Shown: positions 1 through 8,587 of the stretch, one piece after another
How the letters are laid out: the number at the start of each line of letters is the position of its first letter
Position numbering within the stretch: the first letter of the stretch is position 1
NCBI GenBank assembly: GCA_965262485.1
Contig: OZ253540.1
Coordinates: 2,418,001 to 2,482,000, forward strand
Length of the DNA: 64,000 nt
Direction: 5' to 3'
Source: Bin87 sp965262485
Lineage (GTDB): Bacteria > Chloroflexota > Dehalococcoidia > Lucifugimonadales > UBA3495
Position numbers and translations under genes: made by a program
Notes under the pieces: generated by a model
The model's database searches: none
Told to the model about the DNA's origin: nothing
The model's input: only the letters and a program-made list of their open reading frames with translations

Positions 1-225
1 AACCAACGCTCTCGATCTCGCTACTGTTGTGGCACACGTGATACCGTTTGGCCGTCTTGCCCAGTGGATAACCTGCTCTTATCTTCTCGGCCGCGACTGA
101 TTTGGGCGGATACATCGTGGCATAAAGACCCGGACACACCCCCACCAGCCGGTCCCACTATCCCAGATACGCCAGAAACCGTCGCGCTTGCGGTATGCGG
201 AAGTCCAGTGCGCCGGCTCCGCCCT

Positions 226-1425
226 CTAGTCAAGAGGCTGGACGGTTAAACCTACCGAACGGCGACACACGTCTACCAGTTCGAGCCAAGGCGTTTCTGC
301 TGATTCACCGTCGGGAGGTTCGATAACCACGTGATCTTGATTCGCAAACAGCACATAAGATGCGCGTCCGGGGAGCACCGAGCTTGGGTACTTTATCCCG
401 TCGATGCCGGCCCTCCGCCGCCTCACCCGTGACCGTAGGAATTCCGTCACCACTTGAGTGGGCACATATTCGACGTGGATTCTGTCATCGCGCGTAATGG
501 GTCGAGATATTTGGTCAGCGACATGGTGTAGGAACGTCAGGGCACGACGGAATACGTCCTCACCACCTTCGGGATCACACTCGAACAAGCCAGGGATACC
601 CGGAATCTCCGTCAGATCCAGGACAATAGCCGGCCTGAGGGTTCTCCAGCGACCAACTGCGAATGACCCGGGCTCCTGGGCAACTTCCAACAAGGCCGTG
701 TCGATCTCATCGCACGCATAGAACATCACGATTCCCGGGGCGCTCATCCGATTGGCCTGAGTCGCCTTGTCCTCTGGGGGCGGACCCAACTCTTGAGGTG
801 TTTCGAGTTGTGCATCTGGCTTTTCCCAGCGGGCCCGGTACAGGTGCGTACCTGCTGGCAATTCCTTAAACAAACCCAACTCATCGGCAGAATCGAAAAT
901 GTTTCTCAGGATATGACCTGGGTCGTAGACCTCGGGTTCAGAAGGGTCAGGCCCGTAGTCCAGAAAGAAAAAGCGCCGCCGGCGCATCACCACGTCGCAG
1001 AAGTAAGCCCAGTTGTCCCGAGCGTATTCACGATCGGTCAGACCCAAACCGTTCCGGTCGCACCAAGTGATATCGTCCAAGTACCCCACGAGCTCGCCCA
1101 ACAGCACGCCATGGTGGTCGTTGGGCAACTCCAGCGCGATGACATCGGTCAGCAATTCCTCAGAATCCCAGTTACTGCCGAAGTACTCGCACCCCTCGCT
1201 GTCCCATGGGAGCTCATCCACGGCATCTCCATACTCCTGGTGGAGGCACCGGTTGATGTATTCGCCGACTTCGCCCAGCGGAGCTGCGAGAGGTTCGCCG
1301 CCGACGGCCCGGCAAAACGAGCAATGGTCAGCCTCGGCGTTAGCGGAGATGAAACCTCGGATCCCGTCATCATCGATGCAATCTCCGCAAACGAACTTTC
1401 TTGAACTGCTCAATCTCGACCTCAC
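226..1425 (-). CDS. HEPN/RES-domain protein (RES-type NAD-active toxin fold)
   Basis: The C-terminal half (about residues 190-380) looks like a RES domain: LYRAR near residue 195, then NRMSAPGIVMFY and DTALLEV, which carry the family's conserved Arg and Ser-containing segments. RES proteins such as Xre-RES toxins degrade or phosphorolyse NAD+. The first 180 residues resemble the HEPN-associated N-terminal domain often fused to RES, with several Cys near the start (CGDC, CSFC) that could bind a metal. The length of 399 residues fits the fused form rather than the short toxin. The start is GTG at 1425. No Xre-like antitoxin lies beside it; the upstream neighbours are a DUF4276 protein and an AAA ATPase. 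The fold is a confident call; toxicity or immunity function is inference. Confidence 0.72.
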   Translation of the reverse strand: MRSRLSSSRKFVCGDCIDDDGIRGFISANAEADHCSFCRAVGGEPLAAPLGEVGEYINRCLHQEYGDAVDELPWDSEGCEYFGSNWDSEELLTDVIALELPNDHHGVLLGELVGYLDDITWCDRNGLGLTDREYARDNWAYFCDVVMRRRRFFFLDYGPDPSEPEVYDPGHILRNIFDSADELGLFKELPAGTHLYRARWEKPDAQLETPQELGPPPEDKATQANRMSAPGIVMFYACDEIDTALLEVAQEPGSFAVGRWRTLRPAIVLDLTEIPGIPGLFECDPEGGEDVFRRALTFLHHVADQISRPITRDDRIHVEYVPTQVVTEFLRSRVRRRRAGIDGIKYPSSVLPGRASYVLFANQDHVVIEPPDGESAETPWLELVDVCRRSVGLTVQPLD

Positions 1426-1457
1426 CCGTTTGCTGCAGCGACTACAGATTCGATGCC

Positions 1458-2159
1458 CTAAACTGTCTCGCAGGCGCCTTGGGCCAAATCTTCCAACTGA
1501 TCAATCCATTCTCCGAAGTGCTGGCATCTTGCCCGCAGGTTCGCCAACCCTATCTTCTCCGCCACGATCGGCCCCGCGGATGGCTTCATCCCCGCGTATT
1601 CCGGTATCTCCGCGATTATGCGCTTGGACGGCGCTGTGTCCGGACCATCGTTGATCAGCTCTGGATTGGCAAACTGGCCAGCCATGGTAGCTAAGTTTTG
1701 TATCCCGGCCTGACCATCCGTGAAATGCGCCGCCAGTTGATCAGGCTCTGATAACAGCAGCGTCTCAAATTCGTGGAGTTGCAGGTAGGGTATGAACCTC
1801 CAATCACCGATATCGTCGCGCAGCGCCGCTTCCAGTACCCTGACCTTCTCATACGGGTCCGCCGCGCCTTGCGCATCTCCGTAACCAAGAAAGTCGGATG
1901 GAAGCCGATAGAGGTCGCAGGCGGTGGTGAAGCGCGCATCGTCGTTCTGATCCTCCCTCAGCCAAGAGAGGATGTCGCGCCGGGGCTGAGCGTAGCTTCG
2001 AAACCCGCCGCGGTACTTGACGCCGCCCCGACGGCTGGTCAGCACGCATCTTGCATCCGCCCACACGTATCGATCACCCAGGTGGGGTTTGAGGACTTGA
2101 TTGACGAAGGTCTCCTCGGTCTGCCCTTCGACGATGAAATGCAGCCGGATCCCGGTCAA
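1458..2159 (-). CDS. DUF4276 family protein (TOPRIM-like)
   Basis: The N-terminus contains HFIVEGQTEETF, the glutamate-bearing first motif of TOPRIM-like DUF4276 proteins, followed by a region around TTACDLYRLPSDF where the family has its acidic residues, and LQLHEFETLLLS. Total length (about 233 residues) is normal for the family. The TTG start overlaps the stop of the upstream ATPase gene (TTGA, 2156-2159), implying translational coupling; an in-frame GTG at 2189 is an alternative. ATPase plus DUF4276 is a recurrent gene pair reminiscent of OLD/Gabija/PARIS-type ATPase-TOPRIM partners, so a DNA- or RNA-cleaving effector is plausible but not shown. Its partner here is broken, so it may now be orphaned. 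Confidence 0.75.
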   Translation of the reverse strand: MTGIRLHFIVEGQTEETFVNQVLKPHLGDRYVWADARCVLTSRRGGVKYRGGFRSYAQPRRDILSWLREDQNDDARFTTACDLYRLPSDFLGYGDAQGAADPYEKVRVLEAALRDDIGDWRFIPYLQLHEFETLLLSEPDQLAAHFTDGQAGIQNLATMAGQFANPELINDGPDTAPSKRIIAEIPEYAGMKPSAGPIVAEKIGLANLRARCQHFGEWIDQLEDLAQGACETV

Positions 2160-3261
2160 GGCCGTCCGCCGATCACGTTCTTCTCCCACAGATCGGAGAG
2201 GGAGTATTCCTCAAGCCAGACGTCCAGGGCCTCGGAGGACAGCCGTCGGAAGACCGAACCGCGTTCCTCCCGCTCGACCACCACCACGTCCTCGGGATCG
2301 AAACAGTCGATCAGGGCCATGGACTGCGTGGCCAGGATGACCTGGATGCGGGTCGCTGCGGCGTTGATCAGACCGCCGATGATGGTGATCGCGTAGGGAT
2401 GCAGCCCCAGCTCCGGCTCGTCCAGTATCATCACGTCCGGCAGGTCTGCTTCCGGCTGCAGGAGCAACGCCACCAGCGCCAATACCCTAAGCATGCCGTC
2501 AGAGGCCTGGGACACGCTGAATACCTCGTCGCTGTTGCGTTCTCGCCACTGCAATAGGAGGCTGTAACCATCAGGCTCCAGGACGAAGTCCGAGAAGAAC
2601 GGCAGGATCAGACGGACCGTGTCCACGATGCGCTGGTAGCAACCCCGGTCGGTCTCCCGTAGCCTGAGAGCACCGGTGCTAGGTTGGCGCCGTCCTCCTT
2701 CAGGAATCGATTGTCGCTCACGTTCCATTTGCTACGGATGCGCGCGGTATCCGAAGTATTGTGGAGCTGATACACCACTATCCTTTGCATCAAGGTGCGG
2801 ATGACCCGGGCGGTATCGTCCGAAACTGCGTGGGCCAACAGCTGGGGATCGTGGTGGCCGGCTCCGGTGCTATTCCATTGGGCAGGGCTATCGTAACCCG
2901 CTCAGGAGAACCGGTACCGCTCGTCGGCAAAGATCAGCTGGTCATCCGCCGCATAGAACAACCGGAAGTAGTACTGATTGTCGCCGGCGTCGGTTCTGAT
3001 GGTCAGCTCGGCTTCGATCTCCCGTGTCCGGCTGGGACCATCATGGAGGAGCTTGCTGGCGCCTCCCCGCTCACTGACGAAGAACCGCAGATTATCGGTG
3101 TCGGCCAACGCCCAGCTCATCATGCGGAAGAAGGCGATGAAATTGGACTTGCCAACGCCGTTGGGGCCGATCAGGGCAGTCAACGGTCCAGGCTCAAATC
3201 CCTCCAACTCCGCGATGGTCTTGAACCCTCTGATCGTAGTTCTGTCCAAGCGATTCCTCAT
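2156..3261 (-). pseudogene. AAA family ATPase (ABC/OLD-like), disrupted by TGA and a frameshift
   Basis: The N-terminal piece has a Walker A (LIGPNGVGKSNF) preceded by TIRGFKTI, and the C-terminal piece has the ABC-like SQASDGMLRVLAL, Walker B VMILDEPELGLHP and the H-loop region LATQSMALID. Together they give one complete predicted ATPase of about 370 residues. Two lesions break it. A TGA at 2902-2904 sits inside RYRFS-stop-AGYD, in frame with the next segment. A 2-nt shift lies in the GAGAG run at 2666-2670, after NLAPVL. The likely start is ATG at 3261 with AGGAGG only 3 nt upstream. The downstream DUF4276 gene overlaps its stop. It could be a recent pseudogene or contain assembly errors; selenocysteine is unlikely because nothing in the family suggests Cys there. 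Confidence 0.75.
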
Positions 3262-3491
3262 GGGCCTCCTGTGATGCATGCCGGGTGTATCTCACGAAGC
3301 CAAAGCCATGCAGGAATTTCGAGTGTAGCATACCGCCCCGGCGTCCAAATTCGAGGGCAGAAAGTCGTCTCAACCGACGCCCTGCAACGTTTTGTCCAAT
3401 CCATTGGGGCGTTTGCCCCATGCCCGACTCATACCATACGGTCCTGAAGCCGCAGCTCATTTCATCCGGCAATCGAATTCAGGAGGTTTCC

Positions 3492-3662
3492 ATGAGTCGC
3501 AAGGAAGACATGGACAATCGCGCCAACCAGATGAATCCCAACAACGACGCCTACTGGACGACCCGCGGTTATGATGAACGACCCCATGATTGGGAGGGTC
3601 GGTCAAACAGCGAGGACGAACGCAGGCACCAGCGCCGCGGGTCCCCCGCGTCAAAGAAGTAG
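3492..3662 (+). CDS. small hydrophilic protein, 56 residues
   Basis: An ideal ribosome binding site (AGGAGG at 3481-3486, 5 nt before ATG) decides this start. The product is highly polar, with MDNRANQMNPNNDAYW followed by TTRGYDERPHDW and a lysine/arginine-rich tail. The DNRANQ-NPNN-YW-RGYDERP pattern looks like a conserved small-protein family, but I cannot name a function. There is no signal peptide or membrane segment. It lies 62 nt upstream of an HTH-TPR gene on the same strand and could be co-transcribed with it. It begins about 230 nt from the divergent AAA ATPase gene, so the intergenic region may hold divergent promoters. Confidence 0.7.
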   Translation: MSRKEDMDNRANQMNPNNDAYWTTRGYDERPHDWEGRSNSEDERRHQRRGSPASKK

Positions 3663-3723
3663 TCGGAACAGAATGGCGTTCGGATCCAGCGGCTTCGTCC
3701 GAACGCTGTTTCCTGGAGCTGTC

Positions 3724-5448
3724 ATGAATGATATGGACAATAACAACCAGCATCCTTTGGCCGGGCTCTATAGCGGCGAGATACTGAGGTACGTCGTTCA
3801 AGCACTTGATATCAAGGACGACGTGCTCGACAGCCGGACCGCCCGGCGCTTCTTCGCCGGCGAGCCCAAGAACGAATACAACCGCGCTCAGATCTTCGAA
3901 GCATTGGGGCAGGCGCTGATCCAACGCGACATCGCCCCCGAATCTCTGGGTGCCCTGCCGGACGGGGTATCCGCGGCAATGGCGATCGGAATGGCAGTGG
4001 GCTTGGTGGGCGAGCACTGGGACCACCTGATGGCCACCATCCAGGGCCGCGGCGCGACGGTTGTCGACGTGGGCGCGGTGGGCGAACGCTTTCTCCGCCT
4101 GGTGGCCGTGGACCTGGCCGTCCGCCTTTTTGCGCTGAACCGGCTGACGGGCTTCCCGTTGCCCGATCCCGAACTGCCATTGTGGGCACAGGAGAACGGC
4201 GGCAGCCTGGTCCTGAGGCGACATCTAGGTCAATCCGGATTGACCCGACACACGCTGGCTGCTCGCCTGGGGGCGTCTTACACCACCGTGGACAACTGGA
4301 TGGATGGGAAGAACTGGCCAAGCCATGCCTACGTCACCGCCCTGGCTCAGGAACTGGTGCCATCCGGAATTGGACTGGATGCAAAGCAGTTTGAACGGAA
4401 ATTGCGCCGGGAGTTGGCCTTCGCCCGGCTGGCTGATCTGCTGGCAGCCTGCACCGGTCGGGACGTGGTGGCTGGGACGCTGACCGCGGCGATGAGGTTC
4501 GCCCGGACGTTGTCGGAATCGATAGACTTCCCCCTCTCCCGGGAAGAATATGCCGGCCATATGGAGTTGAGACTGCTGCTCTTCGGATGCCTCGAACATT
4601 CCGCACAGGTCTTGTTGTTGTGGCTCGCCAAGCTGGAAGCCGACCCCGATTGGAGACGGGACCTGCTGGCCGCGGCCGAACCCTGGGAGTTCCATTTCGA
4701 GCACATAGCGGCAATGCACAGCCGCAGTTCGGCCGCCGGTCTGTCCCAGGACATCCTGGACGTGGTGGATGACGTCGCAGAACTGGATATCGACGCCCTG
4801 ACCACCATCAGACGGGAACTTCGAGCCGAGGCGAACGCTCAGGGCTCCGTCCCGCCCGGTCAAGGAGGACCGCGCCTTGTCCTGGATCTGCTGCAGGACG
4901 GCATCGCTCGCCGCCGGAGCCTCGTTCGCCGTTTTCCCCACAGTCCCGAAGCCCATTATCAGCTGGGGTCGTTCCTGGGCATGGCCGGGAAGAACCTCAG
5001 GGCCAGGGAGTTGGCGGACGAGGGTATCGTCGAATGCAAGATCGCGGCCAGGTTGCTGCCCAATTGGGACGGTCCCGCCGTCGAATGCGGCATCATACTG
5101 ACCAACATCGGCGAACACGCCGCCGCCCTCCGTGAGCTGGAACAGGCTCAAGCGACCCTCTCTGAAGCCACGCCGCACCTGCGGTTCGTGACCGGCTACG
5201 TGCTGCTGATGCTGGAACGATACTCCGACGCTCTGGAGCACCTGAAAACCGTGACTGAAGTCCGGCCGGATTTCGCCTCGGCCCATCGCTACGCGGCCCA
5301 GTGCGCCTTCAAGCTGGGCGACAAGATCACGGGAGCGCACCACGCCAAGGCGGCCCGACAGTTGGGAGACATTACGGAGTGGATGGCCTGGCAGGACGGC
5401 GCATATTCCGCTCGCGGGAAGCCGTCCCCAGCAACAGGCGGCGGGTGA
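3724..5448 (+). CDS. HTH and TPR domain protein, regulator-like
   Basis: The protein has 574 residues, starting at ATG 3724 with GGAG 5 nt upstream. Around residues 165-200 the segment LTRHTLAARLGASYTTVDNW reads as a helix-turn-helix of the Xre/Cro kind. The C-terminal 170 residues contain tetratricopeptide-like helical pairs (SPEAHYQLGSFLGMAGKN, PHLRFVTGYVLLMLERY, FASAHRYAAQCAFKLGD). The middle is alpha-helical with no enzyme motif I recognise. No transmembrane segments are evident, so it is probably cytoplasmic. This suggests a DNA-binding sensor in which TPRs bind a peptide or protein; the 56-residue protein just upstream is an obvious candidate partner, which is inference only. Confidence 0.7.
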   Translation: MNDMDNNNQHPLAGLYSGEILRYVVQALDIKDDVLDSRTARRFFAGEPKNEYNRAQIFEALGQALIQRDIAPESLGALPDGVSAAMAIGMAVGLVGEHWDHLMATIQGRGATVVDVGAVGERFLRLVAVDLAVRLFALNRLTGFPLPDPELPLWAQENGGSLVLRRHLGQSGLTRHTLAARLGASYTTVDNWMDGKNWPSHAYVTALAQELVPSGIGLDAKQFERKLRRELAFARLADLLAACTGRDVVAGTLTAAMRFARTLSESIDFPLSREEYAGHMELRLLLFGCLEHSAQVLLLWLAKLEADPDWRRDLLAAAEPWEFHFEHIAAMHSRSSAAGLSQDILDVVDDVAELDIDALTTIRRELRAEANAQGSVPPGQGGPRLVLDLLQDGIARRRSLVRRFPHSPEAHYQLGSFLGMAGKNLRARELADEGIVECKIAARLLPNWDGPAVECGIILTNIGEHAAALRELEQAQATLSEATPHLRFVTGYVLLMLERYSDALEHLKTVTEVRPDFASAHRYAAQCAFKLGDKITGAHHAKAARQLGDITEWMAWQDGAYSARGKPSPATGGG

Positions 5449-5689
5449 CGGCATCCTTGGCTATGTATCACGGTCGACGCCCAACATGAGGGCACACAAT
5501 TCCTGCTGCAATCTGCTCCGATGATCTTGCGCAGCGCAGCCCCCGCAAACCGTCAACATCGTCTGAACGCGGCGGCCGCGCCCTGCACCCGGCCAAATCT
5601 AGCGTGATCAAGCCCTACGATCTCTTTCCATTGCCTCTGATTCCGTGTCTGATTGGCACTGCCCCATCCTTTCGGTGGATTTGGGCTCA

Positions 5690-6551
5690 GAACCTGTCTA
5701 CGATCTCTGAAATAGGTTAAGTTGAGGCTATTATCAGGGGAGGGGTAATCATGTCTCATTCCTATCCCAGCGACATCAGCCGGGAGCAATTCGCCCGTAT
5801 TCTGCCGACGCTGGAGTCGGCCCGCCGCCGGACCAAGCCCCGCACCGTGGACTTGTATGACGTTTTCTGCGGTGTGCTATATCTCCTGAAAAGCGGGTGC
5901 CAGTGGCGAATGATACCCGCGGACTTCCCCGATTGGCGCACCTGCTACCAGTATTTCCGGCAATGGAGCGAGCGGCCTGGCCCAGGTCAGGATTCCATTC
6001 TGGAGCAAGTCCTAAAAAAAATCGGTTGGCGCGGCCCGACGCAGCAATGGACGGAAAGAGCGGACCAGCTTCTGTATCGTGGACTCCCAGAGCGTCAAGA
6101 ACACGGACAGCGCCGAGCACAAGGGCTATGACGCGGGCAAGAAGGTATCCGGAATCAAGCGACACATCGCGGTGGACACGCAAGGATTGCCCCATGCGAT
6201 CCACATAACCACGGCCAACGTCACCGACCGGGCTGGGGCTTTGGCGATGTTTGACCGGCGCCGAGACGGCCTCAGTCAAGTGCAGAACGTGCTGGTGGAC
6301 GGGGGTTACACCGGGAAGCCCTTTGCCACTGCGGTGCAAGGCCTGTTGGGAGCCGCGGTGGAAGTGGTGAAACGCAGCGAACTGCACACCTTCGTGGTGC
6401 TGCCGAAGCGATGGGTGGTGGAGCGGTCTTTCGCCTGGCTGGAGAAGTGCCGCCGCCTCTGGAAGAACTGCGAAAGAAAGCTCAATACCAGCCTGCAAAT
6501 GGTGGTGCTCGCCTTCGCAACGCTACTCCTGAGAAGATTGTAAACAGGCTC
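5690..6551. mobile_element. IS5-family insertion sequence, copy 1 (862 bp)
   Basis: The left end GAACCTGTCTACGATC at 5690 matches an imperfect right end finishing at 6551 (AAACAGGCTC). The 862-bp length equals the other two copies in this window. It is the most diverged copy: its right inverted repeat has mutated (TTGTAAACAGGCTC versus ATCGTAGACAGGCTC in copy 2). The trinucleotides outside are TCA on the left and TAA on the right, so no clean target duplication remains. Copy 2 begins 3 nt further on. Confidence 0.88.
5751..6543 (+). CDS. IS5-family transposase, two overlapping frames
   Basis: The first frame (5751-6131) carries the helical N-terminal DUF4096-like domain, with YPSDISREQFARILPTLESA and LLKSGCQWRM. 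The second (ending at 6543) holds the DDE catalytic part, with VDSQSVKNTDSA, a second Asp in VLVDGGYTG and the Glu in VVERSFAWLEKCRRLWKN. The frames meet just after an A8 run at 6014-6021, the usual slippage signal for this group of IS5 elements; the join requires a net +1 (or -2) change. Expression of the full transposase therefore depends on frameshifting. The protein differs at several residues from the identical pair encoded by copies 2 and 3. Confidence 0.88.
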
Positions 6552-6554
6552 TAA

Positions 6555-7416
6555 GAACCTGTCTACGATCTCTGAAATAGGTTAAGTTGAGACTATCACC
6601 AGGGGAGGGGTAATCATGTCTCATTCCTATCCCAGCGACATCAGCCGGGAGCAATTCGCCCGGATTCTGCCGACGTTGGAGTCGGCCCGCCGCCGGACCA
6701 AGCCCCGCACCGTGGACTTGTACGACGTTTTCTGCGGCGTACTGTACCTCTTGAAAAGCGGCTGCCAGTGGCGAATGCTGCCCGCGGATTTCCCAAACTG
6801 GCGCACTTGCTACCAGTATTTCCGGCAATGGAGCGAGCGGCCCGGCCCGGAGCAGGATTCCATTCTGGAACAAGTCCTAAAAAAAATCGGTTGGCGAGGC
6901 CCGACAAAGCAATGGACGGAAAAAGCAGACCAGCTTCTGCATCGTGGACTCCCAGAGCGTCAAGAACACGGACACCGCCGAGCAGAAGGGCTATGACGCG
7001 GGCAAGAAGGTATCCGGAATCAAGCGACACATCGCGGTGGACACGCAAGGATTGCCCCATGCGATCCACATAACCACGGCCAACGTCACCGACCGGGCTG
7101 GGGCTTTGGCGATGTTTGACCGGCGCCGGGACGGCCTCAGTCAGGTGCAGAACGTGCTGGTGGACGGGGGTTACACTGGGGAACCCTTTGCCGCTGGGGT
7201 GCAAAGCCGGCTGGGAGCGTCGGTGGAGGTGGTGAAACGCAGCGAACTGCACACCTTCGTGGTGCTGCCGAAGCGGTGGGTAGTGGAACGGTCTTTCGCC
7301 TGGCTGGAGAAGTGCCGCCGCCTCTGGAAGAACTGCGAAAGAAAGCTCAATACCAGCCTGCAAATGGTGGTGCTTGCCTTCACGGTGCTAATCCTGAAAA
7401 GATCGTAGACAGGCTC
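6555..7416. mobile_element. IS5-family insertion sequence, copy 2 (862 bp)
   Basis: The ends are GAACCTGTCTACGATC at 6555 and GATCGTAGACAGGCTC ending at 7416, an inverted repeat of about 16 bp with one mismatch. It is flanked on both sides by TAA (6552-6554 and 7417-7419), the 3-bp TNA target duplication expected for this IS5 subgroup. It sits directly after copy 1 in the same orientation. Its transposase frames are identical in protein to those of the copy inside the LRR gene at 48354-49215, so one is probably the recent parent or sibling of the other. Confidence 0.92.
6616..7408 (+). CDS. IS5-family transposase, two overlapping frames
   Basis: The organisation matches copy 1: an N-terminal frame 6616-6996 and a catalytic frame ending at 7408, overlapping after an A8 run near 6879-6886. 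DDE residues lie in VDSQSVKNTDTA, VLVDGGYTGEPF and VVERSFAWLEKC. Both frames are intact and identical at protein level to those at 48362-49154, so this copy is likely functional. The element is self-contained, with the first ATG preceded by AGGGGAGGGG. Confidence 0.9.
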
Positions 7417-7423
7417 TAAGAGC

Positions 7424-8505
7424 CTATCCTAATAACCCAGCGGCTCTGAGGGCGATGAGGGCACAGGCGAAATGCAGAAAGGCGATATAGTTGCCGGGAG
7501 ACTTGTCCCAACGGACTAAAATGCGCCGAAAACGGTTCATCCAGCTGTGAGTGCGTTCCACCACCCAGCGGCGGGCTTTGAAGCCGGCCTCCTTTTTGAT
7601 GGCCTGGGCCTCTTCGCCTCGGCTGCGGATGTGCGCCGTAAAACCGAACTCGTCCAGCGTGCGGCGCACCTCAGCAAAGTCGTAGCCTTTATCCAGGCAC
7701 AGACCCTGGGGATGCTCCGGGCTGGGCGCGGGGCGCGGTACTGACAGGTTGTCCACCGTAGCCCGCACCAGCTTCATGTCGTGGCGGTTGGCCCCAGCCA
7801 CCGCCAGCCCCACCGGAATGCCCTGGGCTTCGGTCAACAGGCTGCGTTTGACGCCGCTCTTACCCCGGTCCGTAGGGTTGGGGCCGGTTTTTCCCCCGCT
7901 CAGGGGCTGACAGGGGTAGGTAAAGGCCGAAATTAGGTATAAAACTTTGGAATTCACAAAAGTTGATCACAGACCCCTCCAGGCCTTGAGAGGGGGCGAG
8001 AGCCGAGTTTTCAGGTTTGTAAACCATATTCTGAGTCATCGACCGAAATGAGGGTAATCAACATGGCGCGAAAATACCTACCCCTGTCAGCCCGCCCAGG
8101 GGGGATTTGGTTATAGCCCCGTCCATGCTCAGCCAACTCCAGTCCAAGCCCTTCACTTCGTCATAGCGTTCCAGCCCCACCCGCCATAGCTCCAAGAACA
8201 CCCCGGCGGCGGTTCATTCCTGGAAGCGCAGATGGGCGGTGGCCGGAACAAATGCCCGTAGCGTCCAACGCCTTCCACTGGCAGCCGGTGCGCAGCACGT
8301 AGAAGATACCGTTGGCGCAAGTCCGGTCCGGGACCCGAGGCCGTCCCCCGCCCAAGGGATGGGTATTCACCCGCTGGGGAAGCAAAGGGGACAGTACTTC
8401 CCACAACTCGTCGGAGATCTGGAACGCGCCGGTGGTGGGGTTGGTCGGAGTGGCTGGGCCAGCGCGGGGCGGTCGCGGTGGCTTGGGTTCTTTCGCTTTG
8501 GTCAT
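7424..8505 (-). pseudogene. IS5-family transposase, inactivated
   Basis: The N-terminal part (start near 8505) reads FQISDELWEVLSPLLPQR, NGIFYVLRTGCQWKALDATG and then loses frame near 8250. The correct reading continues in another frame through ELWRVGLERYDEVKGLDWSW and SMDGAITKSPLGG up to the insert at 8090. After the insert it resumes with GGKTGPNPTDRGKSGVKRSL, DKGYDF and ERTHSWMNRFRRILVRWD at the C-terminus (stop at 7424). The three catalytic blocks are therefore present, but the gene carries a frameshift and a 184-bp insertion. Confidence 0.85.
7907..8090. mobile_element. 184-bp miniature element with IS4-type ends
   Basis: Perfect inverted ends CTGACAGGGGTAGGTA (7907-7922) and TACCTACCCCTGTCAG (8075-8090) match the ends of the 1227-bp IS4-family element at 45960-47186. 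The flanks CCCGCTCAGGGG (7895-7906) and CCCGCCCAGGGG (8091-8102) are a 12-bp direct repeat with one mismatch, in line with the 9-12 bp duplications of IS4 elements. No transposase is present, so it would have to be moved in trans. It lies inside the transposase gene of the surrounding IS5 element. Confidence 0.85.
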
Positions 8506-8587
8506 TCCCCTAGTTTAGCTTCAACTCTGGCTCCTTCCCCTTCGCTACCTTATGCGGATTTTCACTTGTTTTTAGGATAGGCTCTTA

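Larger units (their letters stand above)
7420..8584. mobile_element. IS5-family element, degenerate, split by a miniature element
   Basis: Inverted ends GAGCCTATCCTAA at 7420 and TTAGGATAGGCTC ending at 8584 define the element. The outside trinucleotides are TAA (7417-7419, shared with copy 2) and TTA (8585-8587). Removing the 184-bp insert and one 12-bp duplicate at 7907-8102 leaves about 969 bp, a normal IS5 size. It is a different IS5 lineage from copies 1-3. The transposase inside is broken, so the element is dead. Confidence 0.85.

Noticed and set aside
1..225. Short open frames on both strands at the left edge
   Set aside because: Neither has family motifs, an RBS or plausible codon use; they are Pro/Arg/Ser-rich shadows. 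Nothing supportable is seen in this stretch.
2902..2904. In-frame TGA in the AAA ATPase considered as a second selenocysteine codon
   Set aside because: The residue lies in a loop (RYRFS-stop-AGYD) with no redox motif, and the gene also has an independent frameshift at 2666-2670. A nonsense mutation, perhaps from CGA, is simpler.
5449..5689. Possible gene between the HTH-TPR protein and the first IS5 element
   Set aside because: No open frame with a start, RBS or recognisable motif; left as non-coding.
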